Origin: Microcoleus sp. FACHB-61
GTDB lineage: Bacteria > Cyanobacteriota > Cyanobacteriia > Cyanobacteriales > Microcoleaceae
Reading direction: 5' to 3'
NCBI GenBank assembly: GCA_014695295.1
Contig: JACJNY010000047.1
Location: 1-64,000, forward strand
DNA length: 64,000 bases
Part shown: positions 26,021 to 35,759 of the stretch, piece by piece
How positions within the stretch are numbered: position 1 is the stretch's first letter
Layout of the letters: every line of letters starts with the position of its first letter
The notes under the pieces: generated by a model
What the model was told of the DNA's origin: nothing
The model's input: the letters and a program-made list of their open reading frames with translations, nothing else
Database searches by the model: none
Position numbers and translations under genes: made by a program

Positions 26021-26368
26021 ATGGGAGATGTTGGGGAAGATTTGGGGAAAATTAATGATTCCCTCGATCGAGTTGAGATCAGATGCAAGGGGAAGAGGTT
26101 TTAGTTGCGAGCCACTTTCCCACCTAAGCGCGGTTATGGTGATAAACCGAAACCGTATGAGATTACCACTGGATATGGAGCGCATTCACAGGGGCTGAGA
26201 TTTGCTAAAGCTAAGGCTATGGAAATTGAAGCTCAGCTATTGCGTGGAATATTTGATTGGACACCGCGGCTCAAGGGCAAGCAAAAGCCGCCGGAATTTG
26301 TCGCGGAAGGGTAGCGCGGTTTGATGAAAATTACTGGGAGTCGCCAGAGCGATCGCTAGCAAAACTTT
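26021..26368 (+). pseudogene. Decayed tyrosine-type integrase, N-terminal part
   Basis: From ATG 26021, the frame encodes a start resembling cyanobacterial integrases (SLDRVEIRCKGKRF). An in-frame TAG at 26102-26104 interrupts it, and it resumes as LRATFPPKRGYGDKPKPYEI, TTGYGAHSQGLRFAKAKAMEIE and GIFDWTPRLK until a stop at 26312-26314. A +1 frame then gives ARFDENYWESPERS (about 26316-26357), which matches the next segment of such integrases. The element next to it is an IS630 copy. No catalytic domain remains. The location just downstream of tRNA-Ser fits a tRNA-targeted island remnant. Confidence 0.65.
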
Positions 26369-26371
26369 CTA

Positions 26372-27340
26372 TAGCAACCGCCAAGGCGGTTAAATCGCCC
26401 TGCGAAGCACAGCTTCCATTGCATCTGCGGTGACAGTTGAATTGAGTTAGCTGTTTACGAACTCGACTTTTTAACCATGACCAACATCGCTCACTTTTGT
26501 TAAGCTCTGGGGGAATAAGGGGGTAAGTATTTTAACTGACAGCCTAGGCCTTCTATTAATTGAATAATTGTCCACCTTTATGGAATGTGGCCTTGTCTAC
26601 AATCACTATTTTTCCAGGTTTTAGCATCGGTATTAAGCAATTTTCTAGCCAACTTTCAAACACATTCGGATTACAAAAACCGGACACAGTAAAAGGCGCC
26701 AATTACTGCCCCTTACACAAAGCAGCTATCATATTAATCCTTCCTTTTCTTCTGCAACTTTTTAGAGCGTAAAAGCGATTCCCTTTTTCATTCCAACCAT
26801 AGCCATAATCTTCTTTATTATCCATTCCATACTCATCTATATACACTATGTCCTGTGGTACATACAGCGCTATCTCTTCTTTAAATTTAACTCGTTTAAC
26901 TTCATCCCGTTCTTGAGAACCATAAGTTTTTTTACGAGGGAACCCCTTTGTTTTCTATCCCCGCGAGCTCGTGCGGTCACTAATTTCTTCCGGCCATAGT
27001 TTGGCCATCTCTACTTTAGTTTTATCTCCATTAACCTCAACAAATTTAGCAAAATTTTCAAGCGTCAGTAATTTTATACCCATTACCAGGCGGTTGATGA
27101 GGCAAAGCTTGAAAATCTCCTGTCTCGCTTTGCCGCTTTAGCCATAATCGAATAGTGTTACGATTAATGCTGAATATAACGCAAGCTTCACTAATCTTTA
27201 TGCCATCTTGCTTGATGGCTGGGATAACTTTTTGACGGAGGTCGTAACTATAGGGTTTCGGCATTGGTTTCCCTCCGGCACAGTCGGAGCAATATCGAGG
27301 TCTACTTCCAGTTTATGGCTTAACGCCTTGGCGGTTGCTA
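26372..27340 (-). mobile_element. Decayed IS630-family insertion sequence
   Basis: Ends TATAGCAACCGCCAAGGCG (26370-26388) and the inverted CGCCTTGGCGGTTGCTATA (27324-27342) bound about 970 bp, with a TA duplication at each side, which is the IS630/Tc1 target signature. A transposase on the minus strand is broken by several stops. The insertion lies directly after the integrase remnant. Confidence 0.8.
26440..27264 (-). pseudogene. IS630 transposase, degenerate
   Basis: The N-terminus at 27264 reads MPKPYSYDLRQKVIPAIKQ, then an HTH with FSINRNTIRLWLKRQ, and ends in a frame break near 27058. Further downstream on the minus strand are GFPRKKTYGSQERDE, VYIDEYGMDNKEDYGYGWNEKG (about 26955-26790; the first catalytic Asp is in YIDE), CLIPMLKPGKIVIVDKATFHKGG (about 26620-26550; second Asp region) and PPELNKSERCWSWLKSRVRKQ (about 26500-26440, with the catalytic Glu position replaced). 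Stops after GIAFTL, CKGQ and GGQLFN show it is inactive. Confidence 0.8.
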
Positions 27341-27411
27341 TAGATGATTCTAGCAAGACTTTTTTAAACTGGTATAAGTTATGTAGTGCTGAAACCCAGG
27401 CTTTTATTGCT

Positions 27412-27476
27412 TCTTCCTGCTTCCTTCTTCCGACTTCCATCGGACTTCTTCCTTCTTCCTTCTTCCTTAATTACAC
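27412..27476. repeat. Polypyrimidine (purine) repeat
   Basis: TTCTTCCTGCTTCCTTCTTCCGACTTCC and CTTCTTCCTTCTTCCTTCTTCC flank the IS on its right and abut the stop of the cyclase gene. It belongs to the same purine repeat family as 24796-24960, read on the other strand. About 70 bp separate it from the right IS end. Confidence 0.75.
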
Positions 27477-29236
27477 CTTCCTAAATAAATTCGAGCCACC
27501 TTATCCCCCGGATTTTGTCGCAAACAATCCGCAAAAAGTCCCGCAGCTTCTCTAAAACTATTCATATTGTACAAACACAAAGCCTCAGTAAATATTTGCA
27601 GAGTCGCTAACTTTCCCGCTTTAACTTCCGGCACATCCGCATCAAAAACTTCATAAACAGTCACCCATTCAGACTTACCCTTAACCTGAACTTTATCAAT
27701 TACCCGAATTCCATAATCAGCAGGATTTGTCAAGCGATCGAAAGTCTGCTGAGTAATTAACAGCGACACCCCGTAATTCTTCGTCAAACTTTCAATCCGA
27801 GAAGCCAAATTAACCGCATCGCTAATCACAGTACCGTCCATCCGGTTTTTGCCGCCCACTATACCCAGAATCAAAGAACCAGTATTGATTCCCACCCCAA
27901 TCTCAACTGGCACATAACCCACAGAAGCGCGTTCTAGATTGTATTCAGCAAGAGTATGCAGCATCGCAATTCCCGCTTTCACAGCATCATCCGCGCCCTC
28001 GCTAAACAAAGCCATAATTGCATCGCCAATATATTTATCAATAAACCCCTTATTTTCCACAATCAGCGGTTCCATTCGACTCAGATAAGAATTGATAAAT
28101 TTGAAATTTTCTTCCGGTGTCATCTGTTCCGAAAGAGTAGTGAAATCGCGGATGTCAGAAAACAAAACTGACATTTCCAACTCTACCGCTTCTCCCAATT
28201 TAATATCAACAATACTCTCACATCCCAAAAAAGCTAAAAACTCATTGGGTACAAAGCGACTTGTCGCCTCCGCAATTTCTAATTCTGCATCCAGTGAAAG
28301 TTCCAAATTGCAATTGACCTCAAAGAGATCCTCGATGAATTTTTTGCGTTCTGCCTCAGCTTCTTGGCGTTCCGTGATATCTTGAAGAGTGTTGATAGCA
28401 TAAACAATATTTCCTTGTTGATCGTAGATTGGAGTAGCGAAGATTTCTAGGGGAATAATCTTGTCGCCTTGATGAACTTCTGCATCGTCAGCCGTAGCAC
28501 TTTCCCCCTTCAACGCGCGCACGCTGGGCAAATTCTCCGCAGGATAATTTTGATTTGTGCCTGCTTGATAGAGTTGATAAACCTCTGACAATTGCTTGGA
28601 ACTCGTATCCGGCACAACTCCTTTACCAAATATCTCTTTTGCTTTCCGATTGATGTAGTAAGGTTTGCCGTCCGCATCCAGCACACCCACACCAATCGGC
28701 ATTGCTTCCAAAAACTGTGTCAACCGATTTTCGTTTTCGTGTAGTTTAGCAATGAGTAGGGTTTGCTGGCTGTTTAACTCGGCCAACTCCTGATTTATTT
28801 GCTGGAGTTGGGCATTTTGTTCGGTCAGTTGTTTATCTTGAAGATAACTATTTAGCGCTTCTCTAACGGTTAATTTCAAGTCTTCAGCTTGCCAAGGTTT
28901 GGTAATATAACGATATAAGTTTGCAGAGTTGATAGCATTGGCGATCGCCCCAATATCTGCTTGTCCTGTCAGCATAATTTTTATAGTTTTAGGCGAAATT
29001 ATATGAGCCTGTTTCAACAGCTCATCTCCCTTCATATCAGGCATAATGTGATCGGAAATAATTAAAGGAATTTCATCCCCATCCTCTAGCAATTCTTCAA
29101 TCAACTCTAATGCCTCTTGCCCACCTTCAGCAATTTCTATTATATAATCATTGCCAACAGCCTCTTGCAGTTCTGCTTTGAGGCTCCTGAGTACAGTTTT
29201 CTCATCATCAACACAGATAATTACCTGTTGCCTCAT
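27467..29236 (-). CDS. Response regulator-PAS-adenylate cyclase
   Basis: A 589-residue protein. The receiver domain (about 1-125) has CVDDE, the phosphoacceptor Asp in IISDHIMPDM (about 62) and Lys in YITKPW. A coiled coil (135-170) is followed by a PAS domain (about 175-295), then a class III cyclase (about 345-520). FSDIRDF and KYIGDAIMALF supply the two metal Asp residues, and Lys before YIGD suits ATP. SDAVNLASRIE supplies Asn and Arg for the transition state. All catalytic positions are present, so it should make cAMP, unlike many decayed cyclase domains. Its start overlaps the upstream regulator stop by 4 bases. Confidence 0.9.
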   Translation of the reverse strand: MRQQVIICVDDEKTVLRSLKAELQEAVGNDYIIEIAEGGQEALELIEELLEDGDEIPLIISDHIMPDMKGDELLKQAHIISPKTIKIMLTGQADIGAIANAINSANLYRYITKPWQAEDLKLTVREALNSYLQDKQLTEQNAQLQQINQELAELNSQQTLLIAKLHENENRLTQFLEAMPIGVGVLDADGKPYYINRKAKEIFGKGVVPDTSSKQLSEVYQLYQAGTNQNYPAENLPSVRALKGESATADDAEVHQGDKIIPLEIFATPIYDQQGNIVYAINTLQDITERQEAEAERKKFIEDLFEVNCNLELSLDAELEIAEATSRFVPNEFLAFLGCESIVDIKLGEAVELEMSVLFSDIRDFTTLSEQMTPEENFKFINSYLSRMEPLIVENKGFIDKYIGDAIMALFSEGADDAVKAGIAMLHTLAEYNLERASVGYVPVEIGVGINTGSLILGIVGGKNRMDGTVISDAVNLASRIESLTKNYGVSLLITQQTFDRLTNPADYGIRVIDKVQVKGKSEWVTVYEVFDADVPEVKAGKLATLQIFTEALCLYNMNSFREAAGLFADCLRQNPGDKVARIYLGRCN

Positions 29237-29628
29237 AGTTTAGATAAACCAGATTTAATAGTTTCTAGCAAATCGGATTCCAACCAAGGTTTAGATAAGC
29301 AAGAATGGAGATTAGCCTGTTTTTTGGCTCGGTCAATTGCTACTTCATCAGCTTGACCCGTTAGCATAATTTTAATAATATGCGGGTATTGCTTGTGAAT
29401 GCGAATTAGCAGCTCATCTCCCTTAATACCGGGCATTAACCAATCCGAAATAATCACAATAACGTGGCTTTCTTCATCATAGAGTTCGCTGATTACATCT
29501 AAAGCCTCCTCAGCATCTTCGGCTCCTTCGTAGGTGTAGGCATTCCCAAATTCTGCTGCTAGCTGCGTCCTGAGACTGTCTAATACCATTCTCTCATCGT
29601 CAACGCACAAAATAACTGGTTTAGACAT
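29233..29628 (-). CDS. Single-domain response regulator
   Basis: A 131-residue CheY-like receiver: CVDDERMVLDSLRTQL, phosphoacceptor Asp in IISDWLMPG (about 61), Thr in MLTGQAD (about 90) and Lys in CLSKPWLESDL (about 113). No output domain. It is very similar in style to the receiver of the downstream cyclase protein. An ATGA overlap couples the two genes. It could be a phosphate relay between the kinase upstream (30153-35633) and the cyclase, which is inference. Confidence 0.92.
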   Translation of the reverse strand: MSKPVILCVDDERMVLDSLRTQLAAEFGNAYTYEGAEDAEEALDVISELYDEESHVIVIISDWLMPGIKGDELLIRIHKQYPHIIKIMLTGQADEVAIDRAKKQANLHSCLSKPWLESDLLETIKSGLSKL

Positions 29629-29654
29629 CTATTTTTTCTCCTTTTTAATTGTTA

Positions 29655-29702
29655 TTAGTAGCAAAAGTAGCAAAAGTAGTCAAAGTAGTCAAAGTAGTCA
29701 AG
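29655..29702. repeat. AGTAGCAAA / AGTAGTCAA tandem repeat
   Basis: Units of nine bases, AGTAGCAAA then AGTAGTCAA, five in all, fill 29655-29702 just upstream of the response regulator gene. It is a short tandem repeat of the STRR kind. The rest of 29629-30152 contains the 29737-29896 repeat. Confidence 0.7.
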
Positions 29703-29736
29703 TATATTAGTAGACCCCATCTTATCTGAAGATGTC

Positions 29737-29896
29737 AGTCGATTTTAAATTTTAGATTTTAGACTTCGGCGTGAGCGCTCAGTCGAAGGATTTGAGATTG
29801 ACTCCACAGATGAATCTGGGAGCTTGAACAAGAGCCTAAAATTTTTGCCTCTCCACCAACCCTGTCGGGGCTTGTATCCGTTTTTGGGCGGGGTCA
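29737..29896. repeat. Diverged third copy of the 137-bp repeat
   Basis: TCGATTTTAAATTTTAG, ACTCCACAGATGAATCTGGGAGCTTGAAC, TCTCCACC, TCGGGGCTTGTATCCG and GGCGGGGTCAC appear in the same order as in the tandem pair at 39378-39652, but with a 25-bp insert near 29775. CTCCACAGATGAATCTGGGAG can form a stem. Nothing coding. Confidence 0.65.
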
Positions 29897-30152
29897 CAAG
29901 TCAACGGATCGCCCCATCCTCTCCCCCTCCCCCCAGTCACCGAAACCAAGAAACTTATATGCGTAGCAGCTTAGCTGAGCATAACGCATCGTACTGCTGT
30001 TTTACATCCGTTTCCGGTTCGATCGGAGTTATGGGCCTCAAAACGCTTTAACTTTTGAAATCCTATCAATGGGGTAGATTACAGCTTAGACGGAACCAAG
30101 CAAAATCCGACCGACTTACTACCTTATATCGTTTGCGAGCTCCTTGGCCTGC

Positions 30153-33100
30153 TTATACAGCGCTCATTGGCAGGAAAACATTAAATGTAGTTTTGCCCGG
30201 AATTGATTCCACTTCAATTTTTCCCTGATGTTTCTCAACAATCTTCTTGACAATATCTAGTCCCAATCCGCTGCCTTCTCCTGCCAATTTAGTAGTAAAA
30301 AACGGGTTAAATATTTTCGCTTTTATCTCTTCTGGTATCCCGTGACCGCTGTCGCTAATGCTAATCTTAGCCTGGTCATCTTCAGCCGTTAACTCAATTG
30401 TTAGCGTGCCTCGATAATCCATTGCTTGCAAAGCATTGTGAATTAAATTCGTCCAAACTTGATTAAGTTCGTCGGGATAACACAGTATCGGCGGGATTTC
30501 GGCATAGTTTTTGATGACCTCCACTCCCTGTTTGAGGAGATTTTGATACAGGGTTAAGATTGTTTCAATACCTTCTGTAATACTGGCTGCTGTTTTTTCG
30601 CCAGACTGTTCGTAGCGGGCATAAGTTTTTAAGGCAAAAACAACTTTTGATGCTCTGTCTGTGGCTGTGTTGATAGTAGCGATGCCTCTTTTTAATTCGG
30701 AAAGTTTGTAGGCGATTTCTAAGAGATGTAAACTATCGGATCTTTGCAACAACGGGACAAAGGCATCTATTTCATTATAAACCCCCATGATCACTAGGCG
30801 ATCGGCTACGGTATCGGCACTATCAATCTCTAATTCTTCCAGTTTGCTTCTCAAAGCTCTCTTTAATTTGCGTTCTTCTTTTGTTGATAAGCTTGCTTCT
30901 TGTTGGAGGGAACGCTGAAGTAAACTCAAGAAATCCTGTGCTTCTTCTGGGGAGAGTGATTGAAAAAGTGCGGGCAACTGTTCTAAAGTTTGATTCAAGA
31001 ACTTAGAAACATTTCCTGCCGAGGAGCGAATTGCACCCAGGGGGGTGTTAACTTCGTGGGCCACTCCGGCCACAAGTTGTCCTAAAGCTGCCATTTTTTC
31101 TGATTGAATCAATCCTTCTTGGGTGGCTTCGAGATTGCTTAAAGCTTGTGATAATTCTTGAGTGCGTTCTTCTACTTTTGCTTCTAAGTTGGTATAGAGT
31201 TGGGCATTTTCGATCGAGATGGCAGCTTGCGAGGACAAGACCTTTAACAGGGCTACTCTGTCGGGAGTAAATGCACCTGTTACCAAGTTATTTTCTAAGT
31301 AAATTATTGAAACAAGCTGATTTTGTTTGAGCAGAGGAACGCAGAGGATTGATTTAGTTTGATGTGCCTTTATATAAGTGTCATTAGTAAATTTACCTTC
31401 ACGAGTAGCATCATTTAAAACAACATCTTTGTGAGTGCGGCTTACATAATTAATCACTGATAGTGACAGTAAATCACTGCTTTCCAATGGGATTGACTGC
31501 AATAAATTGATGCTGTCGCAATCAACTGCACCGGATGCTTCAATCAGTAGCTTACCATGAGATTCCAACAACAAGTATCCCACCTGTGCGCCAGCATTCT
31601 CAATCATAATTTTCATCAAGTTTCGGAGTAATTTTTCTAGCACAATTTCACCAGCAATGGCTTGAGAAGCTTTGATAACTGTCGCTAAATCTAAATCTGT
31701 ACCCGCTCCTGTAGTAGTGTGAGTAGTGGCGAGGCTCGTGCCTGTGTTTTTAGCAATAGTCCCCGCAGATTTAGCCTGTAATTGTGGATATCTTGCTTCT
31801 AAATTCTCAACTTTTGCCCTAGCTTGCCAGCGAGTATAGGCGTAGTGTGCTCCTTTGAGATAGGTTTGGGCAATCTCCTCCATACCGCTTGCCAGATAAA
31901 ATTCTGCTGCTAGCTCATAGGCTAAAGCTTCATATTGAATATATCCGCTGTCTCTTGCTCCTTTAATCGCTCGATCGTAAAGTTTTGCTGCTTGCCAATT
32001 ATCTCCCAATACTCGCGCTGTTTCTGCTTCTACTAGGTCGTATTTATGCTGGAAATTGAACGGGGCAAGCTCTGCCCATTGCTTCATTTGCTCCTGGTTT
32101 AATTCAACTCGCTCCAAGTTTTCCATGAATTGGGGAGAATACTGAGCGAGCAGGGCAAGAGAATAGTAGAAGTTATGCAGAGCAACATACATAAATCCCA
32201 TGAGAGAATCTATGTATCCTGCGGCTGCGATCGCATTTTTTACGGCCCCGGCACAGTCTTTGAATAAGTAAGAAAGATTTAGTTTGGCGAGGTAAACCAG
32301 ACAAAGCAGCGTGCGGTTATTCGTGGCTAGCAAACGGGGAATTATTTCCTCCTCGTTAAAGCTGTCGCCCAGCAAACGAGATGGGGTGGCAGTTGTTTCC
32401 AAAAGATTTAAGGTAACTTGCCGCCAGATATTAGTCTGGTAGAGAGCATATTCCTGTTTAAGCTTCCATAATTGTTCGCAGGATTGCTGCATTTTTGATG
32501 CGACAGATTCTAGTCCTTCTCCCGTCAAGAATAGGGTGATACAATAAGCTTTTATACAATAACAGGCGTACTCATTATCTCCTGTGTCCAGTCCGCTTTT
32601 ACTTCCCTCTAGGAGCAGAGAAAGACTGCTTTTTTCGGGGTCTTTCCAGTGTTTAACGAAAGAACAAAATAAGTTATAAACTTTGGCTTTTAGTTCGGTA
32701 GCATGATATATATTTACTAGCTTCAGTGCCAATTTCCCGGCGTGATATCCAGTTTCTATGTTGCCTTTTCCCGAACAGATAACAGCATACCCAACATAAG
32801 CATAAGCAGCCAAGGCTGAATAACCTTTTTGAAGAGTCAGGTTAACCATTGTCAACATAATTAACACTAAAACTCCGGGTTTGGCAAATAAAGCTGACGG
32901 AGAAATAGACATTAAAATCCGCATGGCTGCTAGTTGAGCAGCGTCAGTCATTTCCGGGAAGCTTTCTAAGTCCATCAGTGTTGGCAGCTTTACGTTACTA
33001 TCTTCCCCTGTAGAGAGAGAAATTTCCAGTAATTTCAATGCTTCTAAACCAGTTTCTATTGCTTTAAGTGGCTGATTTTGAGCGGTATAAATTTGCACTT

Positions 33101-35633
33101 TAAGTTCGTAAGCTTTTACCCTGTCTAGCTGATTTATTGCTCGTTCCAAGATGACTTCAGCTAATGTTTCTGCCTCGTGAAATTGGGTGTTTAAATATTG
33201 AGCCTCTACAGTTTCTTGATAGAGATTTATGGTTAAGCCATACTGCGTTTGCCAACTTTCTTCGGTTAAGAGGCTTAACCCTGTCTTCAAATATTGAACC
33301 GCCGCAGTGTAAGCCGTCGCTGCTTTGGCTTTCTGGCCGGCTATCAAATTTAGTTGGGCAATTTCGTTTCGCTCTTGTTGATGGGTTAGTAGGGGCTGTA
33401 CTGCCGTGCTCGCCCCTACCCCAAGATTGAGATGATCGACAATTTCAAATATTTTTTTTGAGCGTGTTTCGGGCGAACTATTCTTTAGCAACAGGCGACC
33501 AATTTGTAAATGGATGGCTTGTTTTTCTGATTCGTCAATCAAAGAATAAGTGGCTTGTTGGATGCGATCGTGTCCAAATTTATAGTTTTGAATTAACAGT
33601 TGAGTATCTAATTCTGAGAAAGTAAAAATCAACTCAGACTGAATTGCCTCTTTCAGAGCGGAGAAAATTTCAGCGGGCGATCGCTCGCAAATAATTGATA
33701 GAGTGCTTAAGTCAAACTCTGCACCTATACAAGCTGCAAAACGCAATACCTGCTGAGCGGTTGACGGCAATTTGTTGAGTTTGGCAATCATTAATTCTAC
33801 CACATTGTCAGTAATTGCCCTCGCCTCAATCTGAACAATATCCCAGTGCCAAGTGCGATCGATAAAATCGAAGCTTAGCAGGTTTTCAGCATATAACGTT
33901 TTCAACAATTCACTCACAAAAAAAGGATTGCCCCGGGTTTTTTTCAGAATTAATTCTGCTAAAGATCGAACCGAAAGACTCTCGCATTGTAACGTATCAG
34001 CAATCAATTCATTGATATGTTTTTGCGCTAAAGGTACAAGGGTAATCTGGTTGACGACAGATACTTGTTCAGAGCGGATTGCTTCCAGAGTCACCATCAA
34101 GGGATGGGTGGAATTGACTTCGTTGTCTCGATAAGCTCCAATCAAAAATAGATATTGGGTATCTGCATCCGCCATCATCAGTTGGATTAATTTGAGGGTG
34201 GCAGTATCTGCCCACTGCAAATCGTCCAGAAAAATGACTAAAGGATGCTTTTTTGAGCAAAATACCCGAATGAAATTGCCACAGATAAGATTAAAGCGAT
34301 TTTGCGATTCAATTGCGCCTAATTCCGGCAATGCCGGCTGTTTGCCCACAATCAATCCAACTTCAGGAATTACATCAATAATGATTTGACCGTTAGCACC
34401 AAAAGCATCTAATAATTTTTCTCGCCATTGATTAAGCTGTTCTTCGCTTTCGGTCAATAATTGTCGCACTAATCCCGAGAAAGCACTGACAAGAGCAGAG
34501 TAAGGAATATTGCGCTGAAATTGGTCGAACTTTCCAGCGATAAAATAGCCTCTAGCCTTGGTTATCGGTTTATAAACTTCGGATACCAGTGCTGACTTGC
34601 CGATGCCAGAATAACCAGCAACCAGCATTAATTCTTTACGGGATTGCTGATTATTTTCGGTTTTGCTAACTCGATCGAAGGCTGCTAGTAAATCTGCAAC
34701 TTCTGCCTCGCGTCCGTAAAGTTTCTGGGGAATTTGGAACTTGTCGCAAATATCTTGACTGCCAAGGGGGAACGATTCTATTTTGCCCTTTGTCTGTAAC
34801 TGGTTCAAACATTTTTCTAAATCTGCTTTGATTCCGCAGGCACTTTGATATCGATCCTCGGCTGTTTTTGCCATCAGTTTGAGTGCGATATCAGAAAGAA
34901 TTTGGGGAATTTCTGGATTAACCTGATGCGGCGGTACTGGTTGTTTGGCGATGTGGCAATGTACCAACTCCAAAGCATCGTCAGCGGCAAATGGAAGTTG
35001 TCCGGTAAGGAGTTCGTAGAAGGTAACGCCCAAAGAGTAAAAGTCGGTTCGATAATCGAGAGAACGGTTCATCCTTCCAGTTTGTTCTGGAGAAATATAG
35101 GCTAATGTACCTTCTAAAATATTGGGGTTTTTTAGGGTAGGATTTTCACGGGTGAAGACGGTAGCAATGCCAAAATCGATAATTTTGACTTGCCCGGTTT
35201 CTGGATTGAGCAGGATATTGGCGGGGTTAATGTCTTTGTGGATAATTTTGGCACCATGAATTTGAGCCAAAATCTCTGCTGTTTGAATAGCGATGCGGAG
35301 GAAGTGCTGTAAAGATGAAATATTTGGCGTTTCTACAGGGTTATCCTTCAACATTGCTAAAGAAGTGCCGCCATAATCTTCAAAGATAATGACTAGGGTT
35401 CTTTGATACTCCTGTAGGCTATAAACTTTGACGAATCCTTCTCGATTTTGGAGATTGCAAGTAATTTCGTATTCCTGCTTGTAGCGGGTAAGTTCAGCAG
35501 GATCGGGATAATCTTGCTCCAGCATTTTGAAGATAACAAGTTGATTGTCCTGTTCGCGAATGCCTCGATAAACCGTTGAATTTTGGCTTTCGTAAATTCG
35601 ATCTAGAATCTCGTAGCCTTCAATTTTTAACAT
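30153..35633 (-). CDS. Trifunctional Ser/Thr kinase-AAA ATPase-GAF-histidine kinase
   Basis: An 1826-residue protein. The kinase domain (about 1-270) has VKIIDFGIAT (DFG), IIHKDINPANILL (catalytic loop, HKD) and the GTLAYISPEQTG activation segment. The AAA/STAND domain (about 300-610) has GYSGIGKSALV (Walker A, about 342) and LVIFLDDLQWAD (Walker B). A helical TPR-like region (about 700-1290) and GAF (about 1320-1490) follow. The histidine kinase has AHEVNTPLGAIRSS (phospho-His, about 1528) and HATPase motifs NLIHNALQAM and SGHGIPEEIKAKIFNPFFTTK, ending with GSGLGLDIVKKIV. Such proteins are abundant in filamentous cyanobacteria. The downstream response regulator pair is a plausible output. 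An in-frame hairpin repeat lies at 33388-33420. Confidence 0.93.
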   Translation of the reverse strand: MLKIEGYEILDRIYESQNSTVYRGIREQDNQLVIFKMLEQDYPDPAELTRYKQEYEITCNLQNREGFVKVYSLQEYQRTLVIIFEDYGGTSLAMLKDNPVETPNISSLQHFLRIAIQTAEILAQIHGAKIIHKDINPANILLNPETGQVKIIDFGIATVFTRENPTLKNPNILEGTLAYISPEQTGRMNRSLDYRTDFYSLGVTFYELLTGQLPFAADDALELVHCHIAKQPVPPHQVNPEIPQILSDIALKLMAKTAEDRYQSACGIKADLEKCLNQLQTKGKIESFPLGSQDICDKFQIPQKLYGREAEVADLLAAFDRVSKTENNQQSRKELMLVAGYSGIGKSALVSEVYKPITKARGYFIAGKFDQFQRNIPYSALVSAFSGLVRQLLTESEEQLNQWREKLLDAFGANGQIIIDVIPEVGLIVGKQPALPELGAIESQNRFNLICGNFIRVFCSKKHPLVIFLDDLQWADTATLKLIQLMMADADTQYLFLIGAYRDNEVNSTHPLMVTLEAIRSEQVSVVNQITLVPLAQKHINELIADTLQCESLSVRSLAELILKKTRGNPFFVSELLKTLYAENLLSFDFIDRTWHWDIVQIEARAITDNVVELMIAKLNKLPSTAQQVLRFAACIGAEFDLSTLSIICERSPAEIFSALKEAIQSELIFTFSELDTQLLIQNYKFGHDRIQQATYSLIDESEKQAIHLQIGRLLLKNSSPETRSKKIFEIVDHLNLGVGASTAVQPLLTHQQERNEIAQLNLIAGQKAKAATAYTAAVQYLKTGLSLLTEESWQTQYGLTINLYQETVEAQYLNTQFHEAETLAEVILERAINQLDRVKAYELKVQIYTAQNQPLKAIETGLEALKLLEISLSTGEDSNVKLPTLMDLESFPEMTDAAQLAAMRILMSISPSALFAKPGVLVLIMLTMVNLTLQKGYSALAAYAYVGYAVICSGKGNIETGYHAGKLALKLVNIYHATELKAKVYNLFCSFVKHWKDPEKSSLSLLLEGSKSGLDTGDNEYACYCIKAYCITLFLTGEGLESVASKMQQSCEQLWKLKQEYALYQTNIWRQVTLNLLETTATPSRLLGDSFNEEEIIPRLLATNNRTLLCLVYLAKLNLSYLFKDCAGAVKNAIAAAGYIDSLMGFMYVALHNFYYSLALLAQYSPQFMENLERVELNQEQMKQWAELAPFNFQHKYDLVEAETARVLGDNWQAAKLYDRAIKGARDSGYIQYEALAYELAAEFYLASGMEEIAQTYLKGAHYAYTRWQARAKVENLEARYPQLQAKSAGTIAKNTGTSLATTHTTTGAGTDLDLATVIKASQAIAGEIVLEKLLRNLMKIMIENAGAQVGYLLLESHGKLLIEASGAVDCDSINLLQSIPLESSDLLSLSVINYVSRTHKDVVLNDATREGKFTNDTYIKAHQTKSILCVPLLKQNQLVSIIYLENNLVTGAFTPDRVALLKVLSSQAAISIENAQLYTNLEAKVEERTQELSQALSNLEATQEGLIQSEKMAALGQLVAGVAHEVNTPLGAIRSSAGNVSKFLNQTLEQLPALFQSLSPEEAQDFLSLLQRSLQQEASLSTKEERKLKRALRSKLEELEIDSADTVADRLVIMGVYNEIDAFVPLLQRSDSLHLLEIAYKLSELKRGIATINTATDRASKVVFALKTYARYEQSGEKTAASITEGIETILTLYQNLLKQGVEVIKNYAEIPPILCYPDELNQVWTNLIHNALQAMDYRGTLTIELTAEDDQAKISISDSGHGIPEEIKAKIFNPFFTTKLAGEGSGLGLDIVKKIVEKHQGKIEVESIPGKTTFNVFLPMSAV
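33388..33420 (-). repeat. GTAGGGGC hairpin repeat in frame inside the kinase gene
   Basis: Plus-strand TAGGGGCTGTACTGCCGTGC then TCGCCCCTACC forms an inverted repeat typical of the hairpin at 444-465 and 15169-15235. It encodes GVGASTAVQPLL within the helical domain (about residues 737-749), in a stretch where family members usually go straight to the NQQER helix (recalled from homologues). The insert keeps the frame open. Confidence 0.6.
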
Positions 35634-35759
35634 TTTGGGTGATTTTTAGAATGTTAATTTTTTTTGTACGGTATGGTAATCTGCACCCTCTTGAACAGTC
35701 GCTTTTTTTGAGCGGAATTATGTCTATTTAACCGGACTTGTATTATTGACTACAACTAG

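Noticed and set aside
26105-26314. Separate small gene starting at TTG 26105
   Set aside because: It is the continuation of the integrase frame after an in-frame TAG, so it is treated as part of the pseudogene.
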